Source: Propionibacteriaceae bacterium
GTDB lineage: Bacteria > Actinomycetota > Actinomycetes > Propionibacteriales > Propionibacteriaceae
DNA length: 50,114 nucleotides
Assembly (NCBI GenBank): GCA_030538315.1
Contig: JAUNUF010000009.1
Location: 1-50,114, forward strand
Direction of reading: 5' to 3'
Shown: positions 33,533 through 41,785 of the stretch, one piece after another
Position numbering within the stretch: the first letter of the stretch is position 1
Layout of the letters: every line of letters begins with the position of its first letter
Notes under the pieces: generated by a model
Database searches by the model: none
Told to the model about the DNA's origin: nothing
The model's input: only the letters and a program-made list of their open reading frames with translations
Translations under genes and position numbers: made by a program

Positions 33533-34004
33533 GGCACCCCTCACCGTGCTCGGCGATCAGGCGCCGCCCCTCTCGCTCGATGTGGACCAGGGCACGCATC
33601 CGCAGTACGGCGGTGACGGCGGCCGCGAGGGTGAGGGGCCAGGCGATTGTGGCGTCAGGCACGAGGTAGGCCAGCAGGGCGGTGAGGGTGCCCCAGGCGC
33701 CCAGCTGCAGCACCCAGCCCAGCGACTCGATACGCCACCCTCGGGCCAGATCAGTCCAGCTGTGCAGCAGCCCGGTGAGGGCCAGCGTGCCGCCGAGGAT
33801 CAGGAACGCCCCCACCCACGTCTTGAGCCAGTCGGGCAGCGCCTCGACGGCGTCGTTGCCGCTGGCAATCCCCACGGTGTCGACGATCAATCCGGCCCCG
33901 ACGATGAGCCCAGCGGCAGAGATGGCGGTGGTCCCGGGGTGGGCATAGGCCCGATCCCGGAACCGGGGCGGCTGATGCCAGGCGTAGAACCTGCGTTCGG
34001 GCAT
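33516..34004 (-). CDS. Multi-pass membrane protein, lysis/tail module
   Basis: 162 residues from ATG 34004 (MPERRFYAWHQPP; AAGGAG ~7 nt upstream decides this start over ATG 34019). About four hydrophobic segments: ISAAGLIVGAGLIVDTV, TWVGAFLILGGTLALTGLL, LGWVLQLGAWGTLTALLAYLV and a shorter TIAWPLTLAAAVTAVL. Overlaps the next gene by 17 nt. It may be a holin-like or superinfection-related membrane protein; family unknown. Confidence 0.6.
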   Translation of the reverse strand: MPERRFYAWHQPPRFRDRAYAHPGTTAISAAGLIVGAGLIVDTVGIASGNDAVEALPDWLKTWVGAFLILGGTLALTGLLHSWTDLARGWRIESLGWVLQLGAWGTLTALLAYLVPDATIAWPLTLAAAVTAVLRMRALVHIEREGRRLIAEHGEGCHERLA

Positions 34005-34075
34005 GAGGGCTCCTTGCATGAGATTGGGACCGGCGGCGTGCTGCAAAACCACTTGTTGACGTCGCCGGTCCCGGC

Positions 34076-34333
34076 CTAGTTCCAGATCTTCCCCACCACG
34101 GTGATCGCGCCTGAGGAGTGGCCCGGGGTGAACGTCCAGCGCACCTCCACGCGGTCGCCCACGTTGAGGGTGGCCGGGTCGACCAGGCTGATCGGGGTGA
34201 TCGTCAGGTGCGTGACCTCGGTCTCCAGCCGGATCCACAGGGGGGATCGCAGGACGACCACGGCGGTGCGGTACACGTAGCGGGGCTCCGGTGGCGGCGG
34301 GGGCGGTTGAAGCGCGTCGTCGAAGTCGATCAC
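34076..34333 (-). CDS. Small phage tail-module protein
   Basis: 85 residues from GTG 34333, GTGA overlap with the tail-hub gene. It begins MIDFDDALQPPPPPPEPRYVYRT, a proline string, then one small beta domain (VRWTFTPGHSSGAITVVGKIWN). Coupling to the hub gene suggests a minor structural or assembly role. 71 nt without coding follow to the next start. Confidence 0.55.
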   Translation of the reverse strand: MIDFDDALQPPPPPPEPRYVYRTAVVVLRSPLWIRLETEVTHLTITPISLVDPATLNVGDRVEVRWTFTPGHSSGAITVVGKIWN

Positions 34334-35397
34334 GACACCACCACCCTCACTGTTGACTCGACGAGCTCGGTTCCGTCGGCGTCGATGCGTTGCTTCTCGA
34401 CGACGGCAAGCTCGTTGATCCCTTCGAGGTTGACCCGCACGACGGCCCCAAGGGTCACGCCGGGTGTCCACAGATGCTTCAGCGGGATGGTGCGCACCGC
34501 CTGTGACGCCTCGTTGATGCGCCGATTGGCGATCGCCTGCAACGCGGCCTGGCTGGCGGCCTCGTGCTGCTCCGTGGCCGCCTTCACTCGGCCTCCGCGG
34601 GACGGGATGCTCGTGGGTGAGGCTGGGTCGGTGTTGTCAGCGACAGCCACAAGGGCCTCTTGCGCGCCCCCGGAGGTCATGCAGATCATGCGGTTTGGCA
34701 CATCGAAGAGGTCTTGCTCCACTTGCCAACCGGCGTCGTGGATCGCGGCCTCGCCTGCCTCGAAGGTGTGCACGACGGGGCGTCTCGACGGTGGCACCCA
34801 CGGCTGGGCCGAGATCCAGCCGGTCGACGGGTCCGCCTCGGCCGCCATCCACCCAGCGGTGGCCAGCAGGTCGTTGACGAGCGCCAGATGCGCAGTCCCG
34901 GGCGGCCACATCTTGTTCTCGCGCAGCGTCAGCGCCATCCGATCCGGTGCGTCGAGCCCGATCGTCGACATGACCCCGGCCTCAGTGGCATAGAGCCACG
35001 CGGCGGGCAGGATCGGCACGCCCTTGGCGAGGCTCACGATGTTGGGGGTGGCGTAGTCCTGGAGGCGCAGCAGGGGGCTGTAGAGCTCCAGATTGACGGG
35101 CTGCCCGGGGCGGGCCGCCACGTCCGTGGACGGGATATAGAGGCCGTGGTCGTGCGAGGCCCACGTGCCGTCCTCCTCGGTGATGACGACGCGGATCCGG
35201 ATCATGTAGCGACCCCAGCCACCGGGCGGCTCACTGTTGAGCACGCTCAGCTTCCCGGACCAGCGAAGCGCCGCGCTGCGCGACCCGTCGAAAGAGCCGG
35301 ACAGGACCCTCAGCCGGCCAAGCTGGTCCCCGTCGATCGGGATCCATCGGCCGTTCGCGTCGGTCAGGGTGGCCGAGATATGGCGGCGGCCGCTCAC
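34330..35397 (-). CDS. Phage minor tail protein (tail hub, Gp37-like)
   Basis: 355 residues from GTG 35397. Sequence such as MIRIRVVITEEDGTWASHDHGLYIPSTDVAARPGQPVNLELYSPLLRLQDYAT, a middle CxTSGG-like segment (MICMTSGGAQEALVAVADN) and the end VNLEGINELAVVEKQRIDADG resembles siphovirus tail-hub proteins of actinophages, related in fold to the T4 gp27/Tal group. It would close the tail tube at the tip. GTGA overlap with the gene before. Confidence 0.7.
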   Translation of the reverse strand: MSGRRHISATLTDANGRWIPIDGDQLGRLRVLSGSFDGSRSAALRWSGKLSVLNSEPPGGWGRYMIRIRVVITEEDGTWASHDHGLYIPSTDVAARPGQPVNLELYSPLLRLQDYATPNIVSLAKGVPILPAAWLYATEAGVMSTIGLDAPDRMALTLRENKMWPPGTAHLALVNDLLATAGWMAAEADPSTGWISAQPWVPPSRRPVVHTFEAGEAAIHDAGWQVEQDLFDVPNRMICMTSGGAQEALVAVADNTDPASPTSIPSRGGRVKAATEQHEAASQAALQAIANRRINEASQAVRTIPLKHLWTPGVTLGAVVRVNLEGINELAVVEKQRIDADGTELVESTVRVVVS

Positions 35398-37067
35398 AGC
35401 GCCACCAGCTTGAACGTGGCCGTCTTGAGGCCGGGGCGTTCGATCCTCAGCGGCCCGTCGAAGTGCCCGCGGATCATCATCTCGGGGTCACGCCACATGA
35501 TGGTGCCACCCTCTCGCCGGGCGTCACGCAGCTCCTCCCACGTCGACGAGATCCCGGGCTCGATGAGCACCTTCACGTCGAGGGTTTCGCGGATCGCCTC
35601 CCCTTCGACGAGATACGGGCCGCGGCGCCCCTCGAACATGTGGAGCTTCTGGTCCCGGTCGACGGTCAGAGGTGCGGACGGGTTCCCGCGGAACCGCAGC
35701 ACCTTGCCCGATCGGGTGGTCAGGTACAGCCACGTGGTGGCGATGGTCAGGGCCACGGGCGCGGCGGTGGCCACGGATGGCAGCGCGGAGATGGCGCTCA
35801 CCCGATAGAGGCTTGCGCCCTGCATGGCGGCCAGATCCTTGATGGTGCTGTTCGGTGGCCCCTCCGCGACGGGCGTCCACGTGCTGCCGTCGCGTGACAC
35901 CTCGACCCGGTTGCGGATAGCTGGGACGGTGCCCGGCACCCCGGTGGGGTTGACGATCGTCAACGCGGCCGAGCCGTCGACCTCGTCGAAGGCGATCGTG
36001 ACCGTCGGGGTAGCGGGCGGCAGGAACGAGACCGTGAACGTCGACGACGTGATGGGGGCAGCCAGGCCGTACACGTCGGTGCCTGCAACGCGGAGCTCAT
36101 AGGTTGCTCCGTCGACAAGAGCGGTGCTGAGTGGGGCGGTGTTGGCCGAGGTGACGGTGACCGTTTCCAACGTGGCCCCGGCGTGCCGCAGGGTGGCGGT
36201 GGCCGAGCCCTGAGGGTGGGTGCCGATCCAGTCCCACATGGCGGTGGTGGAGGAGGCGTTGATCGTGCCTGAGGGCCGCAGGTTGGTGATCTGGGGCGGG
36301 GTGGAGAACGTGAGGCGGGCCGGGGTCGACCATTCGCCCCAGGTGGCGTTCTGGCCCCGGGTCTGCGCCTGCCACTCCACTTCGGTGCCGCCGGTCAGGC
36401 CGGTGGCTGGGATGGCGGGCAGGGCGCTGCGCTCGATTCCGTCGGGGTAGCTGGTCGACATCGAGGCGGCCGCTTCTGCGGTGGCCCAGTCGACGGTGCC
36501 GACCTTGCGCCAGCGGCGGCGAACAGTGACGGCGGAGGGGTCGCCTCGCCGGTCAACGGCGATCGCCAGCTGCGCAGCGCTACCGGTGGGCACATGGGTG
36601 CCTGAGGTAGGCCAGGGGCTAGTGGGGGTGCCGTGCTCACCGTCGCGGGCAGGCAGGGAGATAGTCGTGGTGGCTGGCAGGCCGTCGATCAGGGTGTAGG
36701 TCGCCGTATTCACGTAGCGAACGAAGGAGCGCATCTCCCACGTCGTCGGCGTCCAGTCCAACCGGGCGCGAATGAGGAGTTCGGGGCCGGGGATCTGGTT
36801 GGCGGTGGCCCAGGATGCTCCGGAGGCGGTTCCGGCGAAGGCTGTGGCCGCTCCCCAGCCGGTGGTTCCGGCACCGGATCGGGTTGTGACGTTGAGGTCG
36901 TAGGCGCGGGAGTAGCGCAGCCAGATCCAGGGCCGGAGCCGCACCATGGTGGTGTCGGCTCCGACCTCCGCGGGGAGAATCTCGAGGATCTCAATACCGG
37001 TGCGCATCTCGTAGTAGACGCCCGACTGGTTGGGCTCGACATGTACGTCTGACCAGATCACGCTCAC
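35394..37067 (-). CDS. Phage minor tail protein with fibronectin-III-like and distal-tail domains
   Basis: 557 residues from GTG 37067 with AGGAGG upstream. The middle (~240-340) is FN3-like: TPPQITNLRPSGTINASSTTAMWDW..., ATYELRVAGTDVYGLAAP. The end (~440-557, LYLTTRSGKVLRFRGNPSAPLTVDRDQKLHMFEGRRGPY ... FDGPLRIERPGLKTATFKLVAL) looks like a Dit-type ring domain. It follows the tape measure gene, the usual place of the distal tail protein, and ends in a GTGA overlap with the hub gene. Confidence 0.72.
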   Translation of the reverse strand: MSVIWSDVHVEPNQSGVYYEMRTGIEILEILPAEVGADTTMVRLRPWIWLRYSRAYDLNVTTRSGAGTTGWGAATAFAGTASGASWATANQIPGPELLIRARLDWTPTTWEMRSFVRYVNTATYTLIDGLPATTTISLPARDGEHGTPTSPWPTSGTHVPTGSAAQLAIAVDRRGDPSAVTVRRRWRKVGTVDWATAEAAASMSTSYPDGIERSALPAIPATGLTGGTEVEWQAQTRGQNATWGEWSTPARLTFSTPPQITNLRPSGTINASSTTAMWDWIGTHPQGSATATLRHAGATLETVTVTSANTAPLSTALVDGATYELRVAGTDVYGLAAPITSSTFTVSFLPPATPTVTIAFDEVDGSAALTIVNPTGVPGTVPAIRNRVEVSRDGSTWTPVAEGPPNSTIKDLAAMQGASLYRVSAISALPSVATAAPVALTIATTWLYLTTRSGKVLRFRGNPSAPLTVDRDQKLHMFEGRRGPYLVEGEAIRETLDVKVLIEPGISSTWEELRDARREGGTIMWRDPEMMIRGHFDGPLRIERPGLKTATFKLVAL

Positions 37068-37080
37068 GGCGCACCTCCTG

Positions 37081-39489
37081 CTACATGCGCCTCATCCGCC
37101 GGGCGTCACGCACGGCTTCGATCAGGCGCGGGATCTCTTCGATGGCTTGGAGGTCGACGAGCAGCTGCTCGATGACCACGGAACCGATGTCGTCGCTGGT
37201 GCCAACGTTCAGGCCCGGGGCTGCGCCAGCCAGCGCAAGGCTCGGGGTGATGTTGGCCGAGGACATCAGGGCATAGGCGGCGTCCTCCACGGTCGATTGG
37301 CCGTCGAGGAGGGATCCGGCGAAGTCGTCGACCAGGGCCTTACCGGAGTGGGTGACGTAGCCGCGGCCGGAGAAGGGGCCCCACTTGGCGGGGGAGAACG
37401 GCCACAGGCCACGCAGGTTGTCCATGCCTTGACGCACCCAGCTGGTCAGCCGGCCCCAGGCCTGCTTGATGCCGTCGAGGAAGCCGTTGACGAGGCTCCT
37501 GCCTGCGTTGACGAGGGTGGAGCCGACGTTGCCGAGGCCAGCGGCTGCCTTGCCGGGGAGTTCCTTGGCGAGGTTCACAGCTGCGGTGATGCCCTCGTTG
37601 AACTTCGCCTTCAGGCCCTCCCACGCTTCCGTGGCTTTCTGCCCAATCTGGTTCTTGAGGTCGAGGATGGCGGTGGCGGACTTCAGCGGGAGCTCCTTGG
37701 CGAAGTTCACGGCGGCGGTGATGCCCTCGTTGAACTTCGTCTTGAGCCATTCCCATGCCTCGGTGGCCTTCTGCCCGATCGCGTTCTTCAGGTCGGCGAT
37801 CGCGGTGGAAGCCTTCCCGGGAAGCTCGCGGGCGAAGTTGACCGCCGCGGTGACCCCTTCGGTGAACTTCGTCTTGACCCAGTTCCAGGCGGCGGTTGCC
37901 TTGTCGCCGATGTAGCTCTGCAGGGATGCAAGGGCGGCGGAGGCCTTGGCGGGGAGCCCTGCGGCGAACTCGACGGCGGCGGCAACCCCGGAGGCGAAGA
38001 AGCCCTTCACGGCCTCCCAAGCAGCCGAGGCCTTCTCTGCGATCGCGGCCCCGGCCGAGGTGAAGATCTCAACGAGCCAGTTCCAGCCCGCTACGACGCC
38101 ATCGACGACGGCCTGCCACACCCCCGACAGCCATGCTGCGACCGCGTCCCAGTTGGCGATGAGGGCCACGAGCCCGGCGATCAGTCCGGCGATGGCGAGC
38201 ACGACCCACGTGATCGGGTTGGCGAGCAAGGCCGCGTTGGCGGCCCATATGCTGGCGGCCCACGCGCCGAACGCGACCACGAGTCCGACGCCGATCGCGG
38301 TGGCCAGCACGCCCCAGATCCATTCGTTGCCTGACGCCCAGGTGGTGAACGCTTCGACGGCAGGTAGGGCCATGGTGGCCACGGAGGTGAAGATCTGGCC
38401 GAAGCTGCGGCTGAGCCGCTCCAGTGATTCGCCGGGGGTCTCCAGCGAGGCCCGGACCCCGTCCATCGTGCCCCCGAAGTCACCGATGGATGCTTCGAGG
38501 GGGTCGATCTGGGCGAGGAAGGTGGGGATCTTGTCGGTGCCGAGATCCTCCAGCGGGGTGCCGAACAGGGCCAGCGCAGCGGCTGCCTGCTGGCCCGGGT
38601 CATCAATGCTGCGTAGCGCCGTGACGATCTGGCCCATCGCCTCGTTCGCGGCAGGCCCGCCAGCCAGTAGCTTGGCCTGCATCTCGTCGGAGCTGAGCCC
38701 CAGCATGTCGAACGCCTCAACCGTGGCCGTGGAGCCGTCGGTTGCGCGGATTGTGAACTCCTTGAGCGCGTCGCCCATCTTGTCCATGCCGATCGCGCCG
38801 TCAGCCGAGGCCGCCACGATCATGTTCATCGCCGACGGGCCGTCGATGCCGAGGGCGGCGAAGTGCTTCGCGTACTCGTCCATCACCGGCAGGACTTCGC
38901 CCTGGATGGCGGTGGGGATCTGCTGCATCGAACCGGCGATGAGATCCATCGCCTCATCAGCGTCAGCCGCGAGCCCGTTGCGGATCAGGATCCCGACCGT
39001 GTTGCTGGCTTCAGCGATGTCGACCTCGAAGGCGGTGGCCAGATCCATGGCCTTCCCGGCGACCCGGGCGAGGCTCTCCTCGGAGGCGTCGCGCATCCCG
39101 TCCATGGAGCCGATGACGGCGCCCACGGCGTTGGTGACATCACCCAAGCTCTCGCCGTAGGCGTCGGCGAACAGCCTGCCGGATACGTCACCGACTCGGG
39201 CCGACTCCTCGGCCGTGAGACCCATGGAGGCGGCCACGCGGCCCTTCGCGTCGGAGCCTTCGACGGCGGTAGCGAAACCGCTGGCGAACATGGCCCCGAG
39301 GCCGAGGGCCCCGGCAACCCCGAGGAGCTTCCCGAACCCGGCCTTGAAGGAGCCGCCGGACTTCTCACCGGCAGCCTCTCCCGCGGACTCGGCCTCGGGC
39401 ATGAGCTCCTTCAGGATCGTGCCCTGGGAGTCCTTCATGCTGGGCACGATCTGGATGTAGGCAACGGCGAGCTCAACGGCATCAGCCAT
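37081..39489 (-). CDS. Tail tape measure protein
   Basis: 802 residues from ATG 39489 (AAGGAGG upstream), overlapping gpT by 8 nt. Helical N-terminal region (ELAVAYIQIVPSMKDSQGTILKELMPEAES) with Gly-rich hydrophobic parts, a strong hydrophobic block near residues ~385-455 (GVLATAIGVGLVVAFGAWAASIWAANAALL...), then about four repeats of 44 residues (AWEWLKTKFNEGITAAVNFAKELP...IGQKATE type). It ends with a WPFSPAKWGPFSGRGYVTHSG patch typical of actinophage tape measures. It sets tail length and helps DNA passage. Confidence 0.9.
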   Translation of the reverse strand: MADAVELAVAYIQIVPSMKDSQGTILKELMPEAESAGEAAGEKSGGSFKAGFGKLLGVAGALGLGAMFASGFATAVEGSDAKGRVAASMGLTAEESARVGDVSGRLFADAYGESLGDVTNAVGAVIGSMDGMRDASEESLARVAGKAMDLATAFEVDIAEASNTVGILIRNGLAADADEAMDLIAGSMQQIPTAIQGEVLPVMDEYAKHFAALGIDGPSAMNMIVAASADGAIGMDKMGDALKEFTIRATDGSTATVEAFDMLGLSSDEMQAKLLAGGPAANEAMGQIVTALRSIDDPGQQAAAALALFGTPLEDLGTDKIPTFLAQIDPLEASIGDFGGTMDGVRASLETPGESLERLSRSFGQIFTSVATMALPAVEAFTTWASGNEWIWGVLATAIGVGLVVAFGAWAASIWAANAALLANPITWVVLAIAGLIAGLVALIANWDAVAAWLSGVWQAVVDGVVAGWNWLVEIFTSAGAAIAEKASAAWEAVKGFFASGVAAAVEFAAGLPAKASAALASLQSYIGDKATAAWNWVKTKFTEGVTAAVNFARELPGKASTAIADLKNAIGQKATEAWEWLKTKFNEGITAAVNFAKELPLKSATAILDLKNQIGQKATEAWEGLKAKFNEGITAAVNLAKELPGKAAAGLGNVGSTLVNAGRSLVNGFLDGIKQAWGRLTSWVRQGMDNLRGLWPFSPAKWGPFSGRGYVTHSGKALVDDFAGSLLDGQSTVEDAAYALMSSANITPSLALAGAAPGLNVGTSDDIGSVVIEQLLVDLQAIEEIPRLIEAVRDARRMRRM
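37560..38030 (-). repeat. Tandem 132-bp (44-codon) repeats inside the tape measure gene
   Basis: Unit: AWNWVKTKFTEGVTAAVNFARELPGKASTAIADLKN-AIGQKATE and close copies. Two copies are near-identical, with starts 132 bp apart (for example the segments near 37593 and 37725), and two flanking copies are more diverged (AWEAVKGFFASGVAAAVEFAAGLP; the last ends KELPGKAAAGLGN). Whole-repeat gain or loss would lengthen or shorten the tail by a fixed step. Confidence 0.8.
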
Positions 39490-39873
39490 CGCTCTGCCCT
39501 CCTTCCTCCCACCAGTCGTCGAACCGGGATGCTGGGATCGGGTCGGCGCCGAAGCGGCGGTTGTTCTCGTCCTGCTGCCCAGGTCGGGGCAGGAGTGGCG
39601 GCTTCGGAGCGCTCTTCTTGCCCTGCCGCTGCCAGTTGGCAACCGCCAACGCATCGAAGATCAGGGCCAGGAGATAGTCCGTGGCAGACCAGTCACGGCC
39701 AAGCTCCCGGCGCAGCGCCGAGGTGGGCGGGAGGGAGGCCACGATCGCCTTGAGGTCGGACCAGAGAAAGTTCGGCGTGCCGATGTCTCTGGCCCGAAGC
39801 CCCAAGGTGATCAGGTCGAATTCGATCGCCTCTGCGTGATGGGTCAGGATCCAGCAGAGGCCCGCGATTCCCC
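39482..39873 (-). CDS. Tail assembly chaperone extension (T part of gpGT), made by -1 frameshift
   Basis: This frame has no start of its own that keeps the conserved part. Read in -1 relative to gpG from the G5 run it gives GIAGLCWILTHHAEAIEFDLITLGLRARDIGTPNFLWSDLKAIVASLPPTSALRREL and ends SRFDDWWEEGGQSDG, matching the T domain of siphovirus assembly chaperones. It would be made as a gpG-T fusion in a small share of translations. It binds the tape measure during tail assembly; the virion does not keep it. Confidence 0.8.
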
Positions 39874-40185
39874 CGCGGTGATCCCGGAGTGTTCCTGCCA
39901 GGCGGCAAGGATCATCGCCAGCTGCGTCTCATCAACCAGCTGGGTCAGGCCCGGGGCGGCGAACTCGAACAGCTTCAGCAGCACAACGCCGTAGGCCTCG
40001 TTCTGCCGTTTCGTTGCCTGACGGCCAGCCTTCTGCGCCGCAGCGATCGGCTTGGCCGTCTCGGCCAGCTGATTCTTCAGCCCCAACGGCATGGCGTTGA
40101 GGTGGGTCAGCTTGCGCGGCTCAGCCTCGCCCGGCAACTGGAACTCGAACGGCTCCAGTGAGGTGGCAGGTACCTGGAAAACCAT
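39844..40185 (-). CDS. Tail assembly chaperone gpG
   Basis: 113 residues from ATG 40185. A small, mostly helical protein (VPATSLEPFEFQLPGEAEPRKL at the start, then LVDETQLAMILAAWQEHSGIT) lying between the tail tube and the tape measure genes. GGGGGAA near its 3' end (plus-strand 39868-39874) allows a -1 shift into the T frame. Normal termination occurs 20-odd nt later, at 39844. Confidence 0.82.
   Translation of the reverse strand: MVFQVPATSLEPFEFQLPGEAEPRKLTHLNAMPLGLKNQLAETAKPIAAAQKAGRQATKRQNEAYGVVLLKLFEFAAPGLTQLVDETQLAMILAAWQEHSGITAGESRASAGS
39868..39874 (-). promoter_or_regulatory. Programmed -1 frameshift slippery site
   Basis: On the minus strand the gpG frame reads GCG GGG GAA; the run GGGGGAA allows the ribosome to slip back one base and enter the T frame exactly where conserved T-domain residues begin (GIAGLCWIL). 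G-rich slippery sites of this kind are established in siphovirus G/T genes. Confidence 0.75.
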
Positions 40186-40199
40186 CAGAGATTCCCCTC

Positions 40200-40802
40200 T
40201 CAGGCGCCGGAGCCGGTGTAAACGCCGTCGTCGAGGTAGATGTACAGGCTGTTGCCGTGGTTGTCCGGGTAGCAGGACACCGTGTTCTCCAGCCGGATCG
40301 CGTCGGTCTTCACAAACGAAATGTCGCCGATCTCGGTGACCTGCGAATTGGGCGCGAGGATGACAACGCGCGCGTTGCCGTCCTTCATCCGGAACCAGCG
40401 GGCCCGGCGCGGCAGCTCGTCGGCGTTGAGCTTGATCTTCGACTGCTTACCGGCCGATGTGGTGGCGGCCTTCAGCTGCGAAATGTTGGCCGTGCCGAAC
40501 GTCTCACCGAGCGCGAACTCAGAGAACTCGAGGTGCTGGTAGGTCAGCGTGCCCGAGAACTCTTCAATGATCTTGCGCACGATGTCGCCGTTCCAGTCCT
40601 TGATGTCGGCAGTGGAGCGGTTCAGGGCCAGCGTGATGCCGTCCTCGCCGACATAGCCGCCATCCTTGAAGTTCTGCGGCAGGGTCGCCACGAACGGATC
40701 GGTCGGGTCGGTGAAGGGCAGCATCGGGGGACCGGACCAGATCGCGCCGGTGGTCAGTTGATCGGGCGCGCCAGTGAGCACGCGCTTGGCGTCGGTTGCC
40801 AT
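40200..40802 (-). CDS. Major tail tube protein
   Basis: 200 residues from ATG 40802. It contains FVATLPQNFKDGGYVGEDGITLALNRSTADIKDWNGDIVRKIIEEFSGTLTYQHLEFSE, the pattern of actinophage major tail proteins (tube fold), followed by a C-terminal region with EIGDISFVKTDAIRLENTVSCYPD. Position after the tail terminator and before gpG supports the call. It polymerises as rings around the tape measure. Confidence 0.85.
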   Translation of the reverse strand: MATDAKRVLTGAPDQLTTGAIWSGPPMLPFTDPTDPFVATLPQNFKDGGYVGEDGITLALNRSTADIKDWNGDIVRKIIEEFSGTLTYQHLEFSEFALGETFGTANISQLKAATTSAGKQSKIKLNADELPRRARWFRMKDGNARVVILAPNSQVTEIGDISFVKTDAIRLENTVSCYPDNHGNSLYIYLDDGVYTGSGA

Positions 40803-40803
40803 G

Positions 40804-41202
40804 TCAGGGTTCCTTTCGGTGGGTTGCGCGCAGGTGGAGGCGCACGCTGAACGAGGCCCGGGCCCGGGAAGAGATCGGGTCGGGATCGGGGTAGGGGTTG
40901 GACAGCACCTCAACAGCGGTGCAGGGGTACTCGCCGAGGAAGCCGATCGTGGCGGCGTCGCGGAGAACCGCGAGGGCTCGGGCTGCTGCCCGCTCAGGCT
41001 CCAGATCGTCGTCGGGGGACTTGCCCCAGGCGGTGATCGTCAACTGGTGCACGTTGTAGGCGCCAGCATCATCGCGAGGGTTGCCGCCGGTAGCGATGAC
41101 CTGCAGGTGTCGGCCGGTGCGGGCCTTGCCTGTCACAGGCCAGACTTGCCGGGCAGTGAGCCATTGGATCGCGGCGGTGGCCGCGTCTGCAGGGACCAGC
41201 AT
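40804..41202 (-). CDS. Tail terminator-like protein
   Basis: 132 residues from ATG 41202, overlapping the previous stop by 1 nt (TGATG). YNVHQLTITAWGKSPDDDLEPERAAARALAVLRDAA fits the alpha/beta fold of phage tail terminators (lambda gpU/HK97 gp10 region), and the C-terminal SRARASFSVRLHLRA is a typical last strand. The gene order connector - stopper - neck - terminator - tube supports this. Caps the tail tube and joins it to the head. Confidence 0.7.
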   Translation of the reverse strand: MLVPADAATAAIQWLTARQVWPVTGKARTGRHLQVIATGGNPRDDAGAYNVHQLTITAWGKSPDDDLEPERAAARALAVLRDAATIGFLGEYPCTAVEVLSNPYPDPDPISSRARASFSVRLHLRATHRKEP

Positions 41203-41444
41203 CAGCGGCCCCCCAGCGCCCGTGTCAGCGCCTTATCCTCGGCTTCGGCCACCATCGCTTCCCGGGTGGTGGCGATCACCACGGACCGGGCACGGTTGTT
41301 GCCCATCGATGAGCGAGCCTCGAACCCATCCCCGGCGCGGCCCGCGATCTTGCGGGCCATGCTGGCGGTCAGGCCAAGGGCGCCGCTACTGCGGAGCACG
41401 GCGCGGAACCCGGCCGAGTTGAACTCGACGCGCTTGATCGTCAT
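41202..41444 (-). CDS. HK97-gp10-like neck/minor capsid protein
   Basis: 80 residues from ATG 41444 (MTIKRVEFNSAGFRAVLRSSGALGLTASMARKIAGRAGDG...), ATGA overlap with the previous gene. The start (FxxxGFRxVLRSxxA), a middle helix and the end AEDKALTRALGGR follow the HK97-gp10 family found in tail neck modules. Confidence 0.75.
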   Translation of the reverse strand: MTIKRVEFNSAGFRAVLRSSGALGLTASMARKIAGRAGDGFEARSSMGNNRARSVVIATTREAMVAEAEDKALTRALGGR

Positions 41445-41785
41445 GACGGTGATCCTTCCCAACGTGCCAGGGCCAGCACGGTGTGGTCGAGGCGGCGGCT
41501 GGCGGAGCGGTGCCGAAGCGGCTTGCCCTCCAGCCGGTAGCGCACCCCGTCGATCTCGATCGCGTCACGGCGATCAATGTCGGGATGCCCATAGATCCGC
41601 ACGGTCAACTCAATGCTGGTCAAGTCCCGATCCCCGAACTCGTCAGCACTCGCGCCCGGTTCAACGAAGCGGCGGCCCGGGATGGTGTACCGGGTCGCCT
41701 CGTCGTAGTCGTATTCGGTGTCGTTGCGAGCGTTGACGATCTTGGCCGGCCGGACCCGCACGAGGGTTTCGCCAGTGTCGATCAT
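41441..41785 (-). CDS. Head closure (stopper) protein
   Basis: 114 residues from ATG 41785. A beta-barrel-like sequence with ETLVRVRPAKIVNARNDTEYDYDEATRYTIPGRRFVEP and DAIEIDGVRYRLEGKPLRHR, the layout of SPP1 gp16-like head-completion proteins. It lies between the head-tail connector and the neck protein as expected. Confidence 0.7.
   Translation of the reverse strand: MIDTGETLVRVRPAKIVNARNDTEYDYDEATRYTIPGRRFVEPGASADEFGDRDLTSIELTVRIYGHPDIDRRDAIEIDGVRYRLEGKPLRHRSASRRLDHTVLALARWEGSPS

Noticed and set aside
32286-34079. 597-codon plus-strand open frame opposite endolysin and membrane genes
   Set aside because: Mirror frame of four real minus-strand genes; Arg/Gly/Ala-rich with no domain.
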